Of a stretch of 7,027 bases of DNA, positions 1 to 6,274 are shown piece by piece. The notes beneath the pieces were generated by a model. It made no database searches and was not told the origin of the DNA. It worked only from the letters and a program-made list of their open reading frames with translations. The stretch is from positions 1-7,027 of the forward strand of contig CANBTO010000260.1 in the NCBI GenBank assembly GCA_947372405.1, given 5' to 3'. Made by a program: the position numbers and the translations under genes. Position 1 is the stretch's first letter. Every line of letters begins with the position of its first letter. This DNA comes from Verrucomicrobiaceae bacterium (GTDB lineage Bacteria; Verrucomicrobiota; Verrucomicrobiae; Verrucomicrobiales; Akkermansiaceae).

Positions 1-91
1 GGACTCCCGGAACGTCAATTTATTTCCCCAAAATCTTTCAACAACCACCATGCGCAGGGCAATGTTTTGAGACCAGCCGGTCAGGAACGAA

Positions 92-337
92 CTAATGTGC
101 CATGAGAAGATTCAGCAGGAATCCGCTCAATGAGGCGATGATCATGCCATGGCACAGCCAAAGCGTCCGCCACTGAAGAATTCCCAAAAACAATGTGACG
201 GAACCGACCATGCATCCCATTGCAAGAACCCGTCCACAACTGGAGCAGTCGACATTCGTTTGCATCCAAGCGAACCAGTAATTCAAGAGCGCGAGGGAAA
301 TGCACGCAGTGCGGGACGATAGCCGCCGCAATCGCAT
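92..337 (-). CDS. Possible small membrane protein with a CxxC motif
   Basis: This open frame codes for about 81 residues (88 if the ATG at 358 is used). I do not recognise a family. It has a basic start (MRLRRLSSR), then three hydrophobic stretches at about residues 11-25, 37-54 and 59-80 of the 81-residue form. A VDCSSCGR motif with a CxxC pair lies at residues 29-36, between the first two hydrophobic stretches. I prefer the ATG at 337 because an AGGA lies about nine bases before it and the arginine-rich beginning would suit an inside-positive orientation; the ATG at 358 is the first after a stop and has no clear ribosome site. A second open frame on the same strand (81-413) overlaps it but gives a less protein-like translation and runs into the neighbouring gene. 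The CxxC could be a redox or metal-binding pair, but function is unknown and the gene may not be real. Confidence 0.42.
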   Translation of the reverse strand: MRLRRLSSRTACISLALLNYWFAWMQTNVDCSSCGRVLAMGCMVGSVTLFLGILQWRTLWLCHGMIIASLSGFLLNLLMAH

Positions 338-358
338 GGCGGGATTTCCTGGTTTCAT

Positions 359-381
359 CGGGTTTCATATGAAGAAACCCG
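359..381 (-). terminator. Hairpin downstream of the acyloxyacyl hydrolase gene
   Basis: A perfect 8-bp inverted repeat (cgggtttc / gaaacccg) encloses a 7-base loop, 20 bases past the stop codon of the minus-strand gene at 401-970. It could end or protect that transcript. No T-run follows it on the minus strand, so it is not a canonical intrinsic terminator. One arm can also pair with acccgc/gcgggt partners just upstream, giving a competing structure. It also lies just before the possible small gene at 92-337. Confidence 0.35.
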
Positions 382-400
382 CGAACTGGCCTGCGGGTCG

Positions 401-970
401 CTAGAACTTCCAACCGCAGCCGATGGTGAAGCCCAGCGCGTCGATGCCCGGGTTCGGGTCGGTCATGCCGAGGTTCGAGTGATGGATGAAATATAGGCCG
501 CCTAACAGCGAGACGTTCTCCATGATCTCCCGGCGCAGGCCGAGCTGCATGAACCAGTTGAAGGTGAGGTCCTGGCCAAGCCCGTTGGTGCCTCCGGAGC
601 TGTCCGTGATGCCCGCGCCGCCACCGATGGAAAAGAACAGCGAGGTTTTTTCCGACGGAAACCAGTATTCCACCGAGGGTGCGCCAGCCACGCCGAAATA
701 ATAACTCTCCGGTCCTGCGGTGATGGATTCCATCAAGGCGGAGAAACGGTTTCTAACCACAATCCGCGCGCCGGCCTCGTCCTTCCACAGCGTGAGCACC
801 ACGGGCGAGCGCAGGGTGAGCTGGGTGGGGATGATTTCGTAATCGATGTTCGTGTTGTGACCGACCTCCCACAGGTAGCCGCTTTCGACGGTCCACTCCC
901 AGGTGTCCGCCGGATGGGTGGCGGCAAACACGGGAACGACCATCAGAATCCATGCGGCAATTGCTTTCAT
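401..970 (-). CDS. PagL-like acyloxyacyl hydrolase (lipid A 3-O-deacylase family)
   Basis: The product (189 residues) is probably an outer-membrane eight-stranded barrel that removes an ester-linked acyl chain from lipid A. Residues 1-17 form a Sec signal peptide (MKAIAAW, a hydrophobic core, then VFA-AT). The rest alternates polar and hydrophobic residues in strand-like runs and ends in an aromatic residue (GCGWKF), as expected for BAM-assembled barrels. The recognition motif is near the C-terminus: H163-H164-S165-N166, then NPGID at 173-177. It matches the His-x-Ser-Asn and following acidic residue of PagL; D177 sits 12 residues after the serine, where Pseudomonas PagL has its catalytic Glu (family knowledge from memory). 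The length suits the family. No Shine-Dalgarno sequence is seen before the ATG. It is divergent from ispD and has no obvious operon partner. Activity on lipid A is inferred; many family members are untested. Confidence 0.82.
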   Translation of the reverse strand: MKAIAAWILMVVPVFAATHPADTWEWTVESGYLWEVGHNTNIDYEIIPTQLTLRSPVVLTLWKDEAGARIVVRNRFSALMESITAGPESYYFGVAGAPSVEYWFPSEKTSLFFSIGGGAGITDSSGGTNGLGQDLTFNWFMQLGLRREIMENVSLLGGLYFIHHSNLGMTDPNPGIDALGFTIGCGWKF

Positions 971-1100
971 GACGGCAGGCTAGGCGAATGTCCGAAGGAG
1001 GCGAGCGGAAATCACGGCTTGCGGCATCCTGAAACTTGCCGCTTCCCCGGACGCCATTCCGCCTTTAAGAACTCCGGCACAGTCCCGCCCCGCTCCGACC
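971..1100. other. Divergent intergenic spacer
   Basis: This 130-base spacer must hold the promoters for the leftward hydrolase gene and the rightward ispD gene if both start here. I looked for -35/-10 pairs on both strands and found none with acceptable spacing. A ttgccg near 1037 and a tttaag near 1065 are too far apart. No operator-like palindrome stands out. Confidence 0.5.
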
Positions 1101-1790
1101 ATGCCCGCTGAAACGTCCCGTCCATCCTGCACCGCCATCATTGTGGCGGCGGGATCAAGCCGCCGGATGGGCTTCGACAAACTCTCGGCCCTGCTGCTGG
1201 GCAAACCGGTCCTTCGCCGCACACTGGAGGCTTTCTTGAAAACGGAATCGATCGACTCGGTGGTGCTCGTCTGCCCGGAGGAGCGCTGGAGTTTGCTGGA
1301 GGGCGTGGATTTCACCAAACCCGTGGTCCGGGTGGACGGCGGCGCTGACCGCCAGGATTCGGTGGCCATGGGATTGGCGGCGCTGGCAGCGGACGTGAAA
1401 CTCGTCGCCGTGCATGACGGCGCGCGTCCATTGGTTTCACCGAAGGACATCGACTGCTGCGTGTCCGCCGCGTTGAAACATCGTGCCGCGACATTGGCCC
1501 GCCGTGCCACCGAAACGATGAAACGATCGGATGCGGAGGATTTCTGCATGGAAGCTGTTAGCCGGGAGAACCTCTGGTGCATGGAAACGCCGCAGGTGTT
1601 CGATGTTTTCCTCCTGAACGAAGCCTATCAGGCCGTGGCGGACCGCCGCCTGACGGTGACCGACGAGGTTTCCGCTGTTAGCGAAACCGGCGCGCAGGTG
1701 AAGTTCGTCGAATCCCGTCATCCGAATTTGAAAATCACCACGCCCGCGGATCTCGCGCTGGCGGAGGCGCTGCTGAAACTGAATCCATGA
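1101..1790 (+). CDS. ispD: 2-C-methyl-D-erythritol 4-phosphate cytidylyltransferase
   Basis: IspD is a cytosolic enzyme of the MEP isoprenoid pathway. It joins MEP and CTP to give CDP-methylerythritol and pyrophosphate. The 229-residue product carries the full family signature: a nucleotide-binding loop at 15-24 (VAAGSSRRMG) with K27 in place of the catalytic lysine; GG at 80-81 with R84 and S87-V88; HDGARP at 105-110; TMKR at 139-142; R155 followed by LWCMETPQVF at 158-167; TDE at 187-189; and NLKITTPADL at 209-218 with K211. K27, R155 and K211 appear to match E. coli K27, R157 and K213. The length is close to the E. coli enzyme (236). The ATG at 1101 leaves a short N-terminal extension before the core strand and has no Shine-Dalgarno. 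ispF is not adjacent. The stop overlaps the next start as ATGA, so the protease gene is likely translationally coupled. Confidence 0.96.
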   Translation: MPAETSRPSCTAIIVAAGSSRRMGFDKLSALLLGKPVLRRTLEAFLKTESIDSVVLVCPEERWSLLEGVDFTKPVVRVDGGADRQDSVAMGLAALAADVKLVAVHDGARPLVSPKDIDCCVSAALKHRAATLARRATETMKRSDAEDFCMEAVSRENLWCMETPQVFDVFLLNEAYQAVADRRLTVTDEVSAVSETGAQVKFVESRHPNLKITTPADLALAEALLKLNP

Positions 1791-3022
1791 GCAAAGCGAA
1801 CTACGAATGGCGGCAGATTCCCGGCGGCCCGAGACTGGCGGTGGCCACGGTGGCGGATTCCGAATGCGCGGCTCTCACGATCCACATTCCCGCTGGCAGT
1901 CGCGACGAGACAGGACTCCCGATCGGCATCGCCCACTTCGTGGAGCACATGGTATTCAAGGGCACGGAGAAACGCAGCGCGCGCGAACTGAGCTTTGAAA
2001 TCGAGAACGCTGGCGGCCAGATCAACGCCTGCACTTCCGAAGATCAGACGGTGTATGAAGGCCGCTGCGAGGCGGACATGCTGCCGGTCCTCGCTGACGT
2101 GCTGGCGGACATGGTCTGGCACGCGACGTTTCCCGAACCGGAAATCCAACTTGAACGCGAAGTCATCGGCGAGGAGATCACCATGTATCGAGAGTCTCCG
2201 GCGGACCACATCGGCGATCTCATTTCCTGCGCGCTGTGGGGCGACCATCCTCTCGGCAACCCGATCTCGGGCTCGATCGAATCCATCGACGGCATCGACC
2301 GCGCTTCGCTGATGGAATTCCGCGACCGCCACCACTTCCGCAACGACATCGTGATCGCCGCCGCCGGGCCGTTCACTTTCGATGAAGTGATGCACGTCCT
2401 CGTGCCCCATCTGCCAGCGAACTTCAGGGAGGGAGAATCCGCAATTCCATTCGACCGCACCGCCACAAAGCCCGGCACGGTCAGCGATCGCAGGGAAACC
2501 GACCAACTCCAGCTCTCACTCGCCTGGCACACACCGGGCCGTCATGCAGGGAGCCGCCACGCGCTGCGCCTGTTGAGCCTCATGTTAGGAGAAACCGCGA
2601 GCTCGCGCTTGTTCCTCGAGCTGCGCGAGGAACGCGGGCTCTGCTATCAGATCAGCAGCGACGTGAGCTTCTTCCATGAAACCGGCGCCTTCGAAATCAA
2701 CGCCGGCCTCGATCCCGAGGCGAAGGAAGAAGCCCTCGCCTGCATCCGCCGCGAGATCGACGACCTCGCCACCCACGGCCCGAAGCCCGGCGAGCTGGAG
2801 CGCGCGAAACGGCTCGCCATCTCGCAGAGCAAGTTCGGTTTCGAGACCACCGCCGCGCACGCTACCTGGGCCGGTGAAGGCGTGCTCGACTACGGCCGCA
2901 TCCCCTCTCCTGCTGAATGGCGCGACAGCGTGCTCACCGTCACCGAAAACGACATCCGTGAAATCGCCCGTGAGGTCTTTCTCGACCAAACCCCCGCCAT
3001 TGCCGAAATCGGACCGCTGTAA
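1787..3022 (+). CDS. M16 family zinc peptidase (insulinase/MPP-like)
   Basis: This 411-residue protein is a pitrilysin-type zinc metalloprotease, similar in size to bacterial single-chain members such as B. subtilis MlpA/YmxG. The inverted zinc motif HFVEH is at residues 50-54; H50 and H54 bind zinc and E53 is the catalytic base. E130, in the EREVIGEEI segment, lies 76 residues after H54 and is the expected third ligand, with E123 as the supporting glutamate. The C-terminal M16 domain follows at about 170-350 and keeps the substrate-binding Arg/Tyr pair in LFLELREERGLCYQISS (R280, Y287). All catalytic residues are present, so the enzyme should be active, unlike the inactive partner in two-subunit M16 pairs. 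No signal peptide is visible, so it is probably cytoplasmic. It overlaps ispD by four bases. The likely role is peptide or misdirected-presequence degradation; the substrate is unknown. Confidence 0.95.
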   Translation: MSKANYEWRQIPGGPRLAVATVADSECAALTIHIPAGSRDETGLPIGIAHFVEHMVFKGTEKRSARELSFEIENAGGQINACTSEDQTVYEGRCEADMLPVLADVLADMVWHATFPEPEIQLEREVIGEEITMYRESPADHIGDLISCALWGDHPLGNPISGSIESIDGIDRASLMEFRDRHHFRNDIVIAAAGPFTFDEVMHVLVPHLPANFREGESAIPFDRTATKPGTVSDRRETDQLQLSLAWHTPGRHAGSRHALRLLSLMLGETASSRLFLELREERGLCYQISSDVSFFHETGAFEINAGLDPEAKEEALACIRREIDDLATHGPKPGELERAKRLAISQSKFGFETTAAHATWAGEGVLDYGRIPSPAEWRDSVLTVTENDIREIAREVFLDQTPAIAEIGPL

Positions 3023-3029
3023 AAGAAAG

Positions 3030-3078
3030 TTGATGGTTGATAGTTGATGGTTGATAGTTGATAGTTGATAGTTGATAG
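3030..3078 (+). repeat. Seven tandem TTGATRG heptamers (left arm)
   Basis: Seven uninterrupted 7-base units start eight bases after the protease stop codon: TTGATGG, TTGATAG, TTGATGG, then four TTGATAG. Read on the plus strand, any frame soon meets TGA or TAG. Read on the minus strand the tract is open in all three frames and gives LSTINYQ/LSTINHQ repeats, which creates spurious ORFs. The first four units pair with the inverted units at 3150-3177. Confidence 0.93.
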
Positions 3079-3101
3079 ACAGAAGCTTCGCTCTTTTCGT
3101 C

Positions 3102-3143
3102 TTCAGTTCTTTCACTTCTCACTTCTCACCCGGCACTTCTTCC
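3102..3143 (+). repeat. Second, degenerate heptamer tract (TTCTCAC type)
   Basis: Two perfect tandem TTCTCAC units lie at 3116-3129. Degenerate units flank them in the same 7-base phase: TTCAGTT, CTTTCAC before, CCGGCAC, TTCTTCC after. The tract is pyrimidine-rich on the plus strand and sits in the loop between the two TTGATRG arms. Only the two perfect units are certain; the wider 7-base register is my reading. Confidence 0.55.
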
Positions 3144-3149
3144 TCTTCG

Positions 3150-3177
3150 CTATCAACCATCAACTCTCAACCATCAA
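3150..3177 (-). repeat. Four inverted heptamers (right arm)
   Basis: Four units, CTATCAA, CCATCAA, CTCTCAA and CCATCAA, are the reverse complement of the first four units of the left arm in the same order, with one base changed (CTCTCAA for CTATCAA). With the flanking AAG/CTT, the arms 3027-3057 and 3150-3180 match at 30 of 31 positions around a 92-base loop. In RNA this would be a long, stable stem ending six bases before the next start codon. It could insulate the protease transcript or hinder translation of the downstream gene. Confidence 0.9.
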
Positions 3178-3185
3178 CTTCTTCC

Positions 3186-3869
3186 ATGCCCTTCCATCCT
3201 TTCAGTCGGGAACATTTCACCACCGTCGGCATTGGCGCGGTGGTGGTGGTGGCGCTGTTGTTCGCGGGCAAGCGCGGTGGCAACTCGCGCAGGCTGGCCA
3301 CCGCGCTGCTGGCCTTCGCCAACTTGAGTTCGTATCCGTTCAACCAGGCCGCGTGGTTTTCGCTTGGGAGAGAACTTCCACTCGACAACATCCTGCCGTT
3401 CCAACTCTGCGACATCGCCGCGCTGACCGCGGGTTTCGCGTTGCTGACGAAACGCCCGATCCTCTGTTCCCTCACGTATTTCTGGGGGCTGGCCGCCACC
3501 ATGCAGGCGCTGCTCACTCCGGCGATCACCATGGGTTTCCCGTCATGGCCGTTCATCACGTTTTTCATCCAGCACTTCGCGATCGTGGCCACCGCGCTCT
3601 ATCTGCCCATCGTCGAGGGCTGGCGGCCGAGGCAACCGCTCTGGCGCGAGCCGCTCGAGGTTTACGGCTGGTCGGTGGTCTATCTGTTGTTCGCGCTGAC
3701 GGTGAACCATCTGTTCAAGACGAATTTCGGATTCGCCTCGCATCCGCCGGAGAACCCGAGCCTGATCGACCACCTCGGTCCCTGGCCGGTGTATCTTTTC
3801 GCGATGCAGGCCATCGCGGTGGCTCTCTTCCTGTTGCTCGCCCTGCCGCTCGGTCGGAAGAAAAGGTGA
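3186..3869 (+). CDS. TIGR02206/YwaF family integral membrane protein
   Basis: The 227-residue protein belongs to a family of polytopic inner-membrane proteins of unknown function (B. subtilis YwaF type). Hydrophobic segments lie at about 11-28, 37-52, 72-88, 95-113, 123-141, 158-174 and 200-221, giving six or seven helices with a basic tail (GRKKR). Family hallmarks are LPFQLCD at about 70-76, the FWGLAATMQALLTP segment at 99-112, FFIQH at 126-130, an Asn at 174 and LGPWPVY at 197-203. The frame stays open upstream to a TTG at 3072, but that part is translated heptamer repeat and spacer. The ATG at 3186, just after the repeat, begins where family members begin. No Shine-Dalgarno is present (caacttcttcc precedes the start). 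The conserved Cys-Asp, His and Pro-Trp-Pro residues in the membrane hint at a small-molecule or ion role, which I cannot specify. Confidence 0.88.
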   Translation: MPFHPFSREHFTTVGIGAVVVVALLFAGKRGGNSRRLATALLAFANLSSYPFNQAAWFSLGRELPLDNILPFQLCDIAALTAGFALLTKRPILCSLTYFWGLAATMQALLTPAITMGFPSWPFITFFIQHFAIVATALYLPIVEGWRPRQPLWREPLEVYGWSVVYLLFALTVNHLFKTNFGFASHPPENPSLIDHLGPWPVYLFAMQAIAVALFLLLALPLGRKKR

Positions 3870-3882
3870 TTCCTAACAGACA

Positions 3883-4650
3883 ATGTCCCAGCCCTACCTC
3901 TCGTTGGAAGCCGAACTGCACGATGCGTTCTGGGAGGCGGAGGACGATGCCAGCGAGGTGGCCTTGATGGCGGAGTTCCTGAAAAAACATCCGGGACCGG
4001 CGCTTGAAATCGGATCCGGCTCGGGACGCCTGATGTTTCCACTCATCCAAGCGGGCCGTGAGGTGGAGGGGTTGGAACTCTCGCCGGACATGCTCGCCCT
4101 CGGTCGCATCCGGGCCGCGCGCATGAACCTCAACCCCGTCGTCCACGAGGGAGATATGACCTGCTGGCATGGAGCACGCCGCTACGCCGCGCTGCTGGCA
4201 CCTGCATTCACGCTGCAACTCGCTTCAGACCCCGGACCCACGCTTCACCACTGGCACGGGCTGTTGGAAAACCACGGCGGGCTGTATCTCACGGTGTTCA
4301 TGCCCTACGCCGAACTCTTCGGCGATCTGCCCGAAAACGAGTGGTATCCCGACCACCGTGCCACGCTGCCGGACGGGCGGACAGGTGTGCTTGAAACACG
4401 CCACCGCTTGGATCGGAAAAAACAAATCCTCCACCGCGAACACCGCTACACGCTGTCTGGTGCGCCCACCCACCAATCCCGACAAACCATCCGTTGGATC
4501 GAACACCGGCAGATGCTGGATATGCTGGCATCCACAGGGTTCCGGCTGGATCGTTTCTTCGTGGATTTCGACCCGGACAGGAATGTGAAGGATCCCGATG
4601 CCGTGGATTTCGACGGAATATTGACGTATCAGGCGACGAAGATCGGCTGA
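3883..4650 (+). CDS. Class I SAM-dependent methyltransferase
   Basis: This 255-residue protein has a Rossmann-type methyltransferase core. Motif I (ALEIGSGSGRL) is at residues 40-50. The acidic residue binding the SAM ribose is E65, in VEGLELSPDML, followed by a GDM segment at 90-92 that should contact adenine. A hydrophobic strand (FTLQLA) at 109-114 and a GGLYLTVF strand at 132-139 complete the usual fold order. The second half holds a beta-rich insert at about 150-215 with many charged residues, probably substrate binding, and a terminal strand GILTYQATK typical of this fold. The acceptor is unknown; it could be a small molecule. No signal peptide is present. It starts 13 bases after the membrane-protein gene and is likely cotranscribed with it. 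The ATG at 3883 has no Shine-Dalgarno. Confidence 0.9.
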   Translation: MSQPYLSLEAELHDAFWEAEDDASEVALMAEFLKKHPGPALEIGSGSGRLMFPLIQAGREVEGLELSPDMLALGRIRAARMNLNPVVHEGDMTCWHGARRYAALLAPAFTLQLASDPGPTLHHWHGLLENHGGLYLTVFMPYAELFGDLPENEWYPDHRATLPDGRTGVLETRHRLDRKKQILHREHRYTLSGAPTHQSRQTIRWIEHRQMLDMLASTGFRLDRFFVDFDPDRNVKDPDAVDFDGILTYQATKIG

Positions 4651-4689
4651 TTCAAGGGGTTTCCCTGCAAGAAATCCGAATTGCCAATC

Positions 4690-4719
4690 TTGACGCGGAG
4701 GGTGCAACAGCCCTATCAC
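4690..4719 (+). promoter_or_regulatory. Candidate sigma-70-type promoter for the glucan operon
   Basis: TTGACG at 4690-4695 (five of six matches to the -35 consensus) is followed after 18 bases by TATCAC at 4714-4719 (four of six to the -10). It lies in the 76-base gap between the methyltransferase stop and the opgG-like start. Transcription would begin near 4726-4727, at the GTG itself, implying a leaderless message. The boxes are seen; activity is inferred. Confidence 0.4.
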
Positions 4720-4726
4720 CCTTGCT

Positions 4727-6274
4727 GTGCCAAGGATTCATTCACTCATCGCGGTCGCCAGCCTCACCACATCCGCCATGTGCCAGACCTGGGAACGGGA
4801 AGACGTGGGTTTCGACACGATCCAAAGTCGGGCGCGGGATCTCGCGAACAAACCCTACGTCGCACCCAACAAGGACGCTCTGCCTGCATGGATGGGCAAC
4901 CTCACCTACGACCAGTATAGGGACATCCGCTTCAATCCGAACCAGGCGATATGGGCGGCCGAAAACCTGCCGTTCCGCGCGATGTTCTTTCATCCCGGCT
5001 ACCTTTACAAGGAACCGGTGACACTCAACGAATTCACCAGCAGCCACCAGCAGCAGATCCGTCTGGCGGAAGCGTATTTCAACTACGGCCCGCTGGTGAA
5101 GGACCACGGAGAGCTGCCGCCTAACGGAGGGTTCGCGGGTTTCCGCCTGCACGCCCAGCTCAACAATCCCGAGAACTTCGACGAACTCGTTTCCTTCCAA
5201 GGTGCCAGCTACTGGCGCGCGCTCGGCAAGAACCAGCGCTATGGCATATCTTCCCGCGGCATCGCGGTGGACACCGGAGTGGACGGCGTCACCGAGGAGT
5301 TTCCGAGCTTCCGGGAGTTCTGGCTGCGAAAGCCCGATGCGGGAGACACCCAGGCACGCATCTACGCCCTGCTCGACGGACCTTCGTATTCCGGTGCCTA
5401 CGCTTTCAGGGTGCATCCCGGAAACGACACGCTCGTCGATGTGCGCGCCGTCATTTTCACCCGTCGGGCGGTGAAACGCATCGGCATCGCCCCGATGTCC
5501 AGCATGTTCTGGTTCGGCGAGAACTCACGCCAGCGGCCGGATGATTTCCGCCCCGAGGTCCATGACTCCGATGGCCTCGCCATCCGCATGGGCACCGGCG
5601 AGCGCCTGTGGAGACCCATCACCAATGAAAGCGGCAAACTCGAGCTGAGTTTCTTCAACATGGACAAATGCGATGGCTTCGGCCTGCTCCAGCGCGACCG
5701 CCGCTTCGGTGCGTATGAGGACGGCGAGGCTGCCTATCACCTCCGTCCCTCGCTGTGGATCGAACCGACCTCCGACTGGGGATCCGGACGCGTTATGCTG
5801 ATGGAAATCCCGACCAGCAACGAACGCGAGGACAACATCGTGGCATTGTGGGAACCATCTCAAACTCCCAAGCCCGGTGACATGATCGAGTTCAAATACC
5901 GCCAGCACTGGACCATGGATGCGGACCCTTCCGTCGCAGGCGGCCATGTCGTGGCCACCCGCAGCGGCGTCCATAGCTGGCAACCGGAACAGCGCACCAT
6001 GGTCGTCGAATTTGCCGGTGGCGAGTTGAACCAAGCCAGCGAAACCCCACTCTCCGCCCACGTCGAGGCCGTCGGCCCGAATTCGGACAAGATCAAGATC
6101 CAGGGAATCACCGTCCAGCAGATCCCGGAGGAACGCTGGCGCGTCGCGTTCCAGATCGCGCCCGCTGTAGAGGGTGGCAAGCTCTCGGAAACCGGCCCCG
6201 TCGAACTGCGGTGCTGCCTCAAGCGCGGTGAAAATTTCCTGACCGAAACATGGGCCCACCGCGTCACTCCCTAG
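4727..6274 (+). CDS. mdoG: Periplasmic glucan biosynthesis protein OpgG/MdoG family
   Basis: OpgG/OpgD proteins act in the periplasm on the beta-1,2-linked glucan backbone made by OpgH; OpgD-type members are beta-1,2-glucanases (family GH186). The 515-residue product begins with a short Sec-type signal (PRIHSLIAVASLTTSA), then the MdoG domain to about 385 and an Ig-like C-terminal domain to the end. Signature segments are YDQYRDIRF (61-69), MFFHPGYLY (86-94), GFAGFRLH (135-142), FQGASYWRALG (157-167), GEN with HDSDG near 264-283, RPSLWIEP (340-347) and EIPT...EDNIVALW (360-375). D280/D282 and D369 are likely equivalents of the acidic residues important in OpgD, judged by spacing from memory. 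The start is GTG at 4727: no ATG lies between it and the upstream in-frame TGA at 4691, and the later ATG at 4778 would lose the signal peptide. G versus D subtype cannot be decided here. Confidence 0.95.
   Translation: MPRIHSLIAVASLTTSAMCQTWEREDVGFDTIQSRARDLANKPYVAPNKDALPAWMGNLTYDQYRDIRFNPNQAIWAAENLPFRAMFFHPGYLYKEPVTLNEFTSSHQQQIRLAEAYFNYGPLVKDHGELPPNGGFAGFRLHAQLNNPENFDELVSFQGASYWRALGKNQRYGISSRGIAVDTGVDGVTEEFPSFREFWLRKPDAGDTQARIYALLDGPSYSGAYAFRVHPGNDTLVDVRAVIFTRRAVKRIGIAPMSSMFWFGENSRQRPDDFRPEVHDSDGLAIRMGTGERLWRPITNESGKLELSFFNMDKCDGFGLLQRDRRFGAYEDGEAAYHLRPSLWIEPTSDWGSGRVMLMEIPTSNEREDNIVALWEPSQTPKPGDMIEFKYRQHWTMDADPSVAGGHVVATRSGVHSWQPEQRTMVVEFAGGELNQASETPLSAHVEAVGPNSDKIKIQGITVQQIPEERWRVAFQIAPAVEGGKLSETGPVELRCCLKRGENFLTETWAHRVTP

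Noticed and set aside
980..1582. Minus-strand frame of 200 codons opposite ispD
   Set aside because: Antisense shadow of ispD with Ser/Arg/Ala-rich composition and no motif.
1718..2506. Long minus-strand frame of 262 codons opposite the M16 gene
   Set aside because: It is the complement of a well-supported protease gene in GC-rich DNA, and its translation shows no recognisable domain.
1556..2588. Recurring TGTTAG/CTAACA hexamer in the window
   Set aside because: About five copies on both strands in 7 kb are near chance expectation, so no uptake- or Chi-like signal can be claimed.
2611..2633. Perfect 8-bp hairpin gttcctcg/cgaggaac inside the M16 gene
   Set aside because: It falls in codons for the conserved LFLELREERG motif, so protein constraint and GC-rich codon choice explain it.
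2585..3115. Minus-strand frame with LSTINYQ-type repeats at its N-terminus
   Set aside because: Repeat tract read in its stop-free direction joined to antisense of the protease; not a real repeat protein.
3030..3177. CRISPR array or rho-independent terminator reading of the heptamer region
   Set aside because: Units are seven bases with no spacers, so it is not CRISPR; the 92-base loop and lack of a T-run do not fit a classical terminator.
3072..3185. Upstream TTG start giving the membrane protein 38 more residues
   Set aside because: The extension is translated heptamer repeat and spacer (LSTINSQPSTSS); the ATG at 3186 fits the family start.
3236..3254. GGT triplet run
   Set aside because: It encodes a run of valines in a membrane helix and is too short to be a meaningful repeat.
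3065..3967. Plus-strand 300-codon frame covering the membrane-protein gene
   Set aside because: Its translation is rich in Arg, His and Gly and has no family features, while the other frame matches TIGR02206 proteins with clear membrane helices.
5525..6259. Minus-strand 244-codon frame opposite opgG
   Set aside because: Antisense shadow of a gene with unmistakable family motifs.
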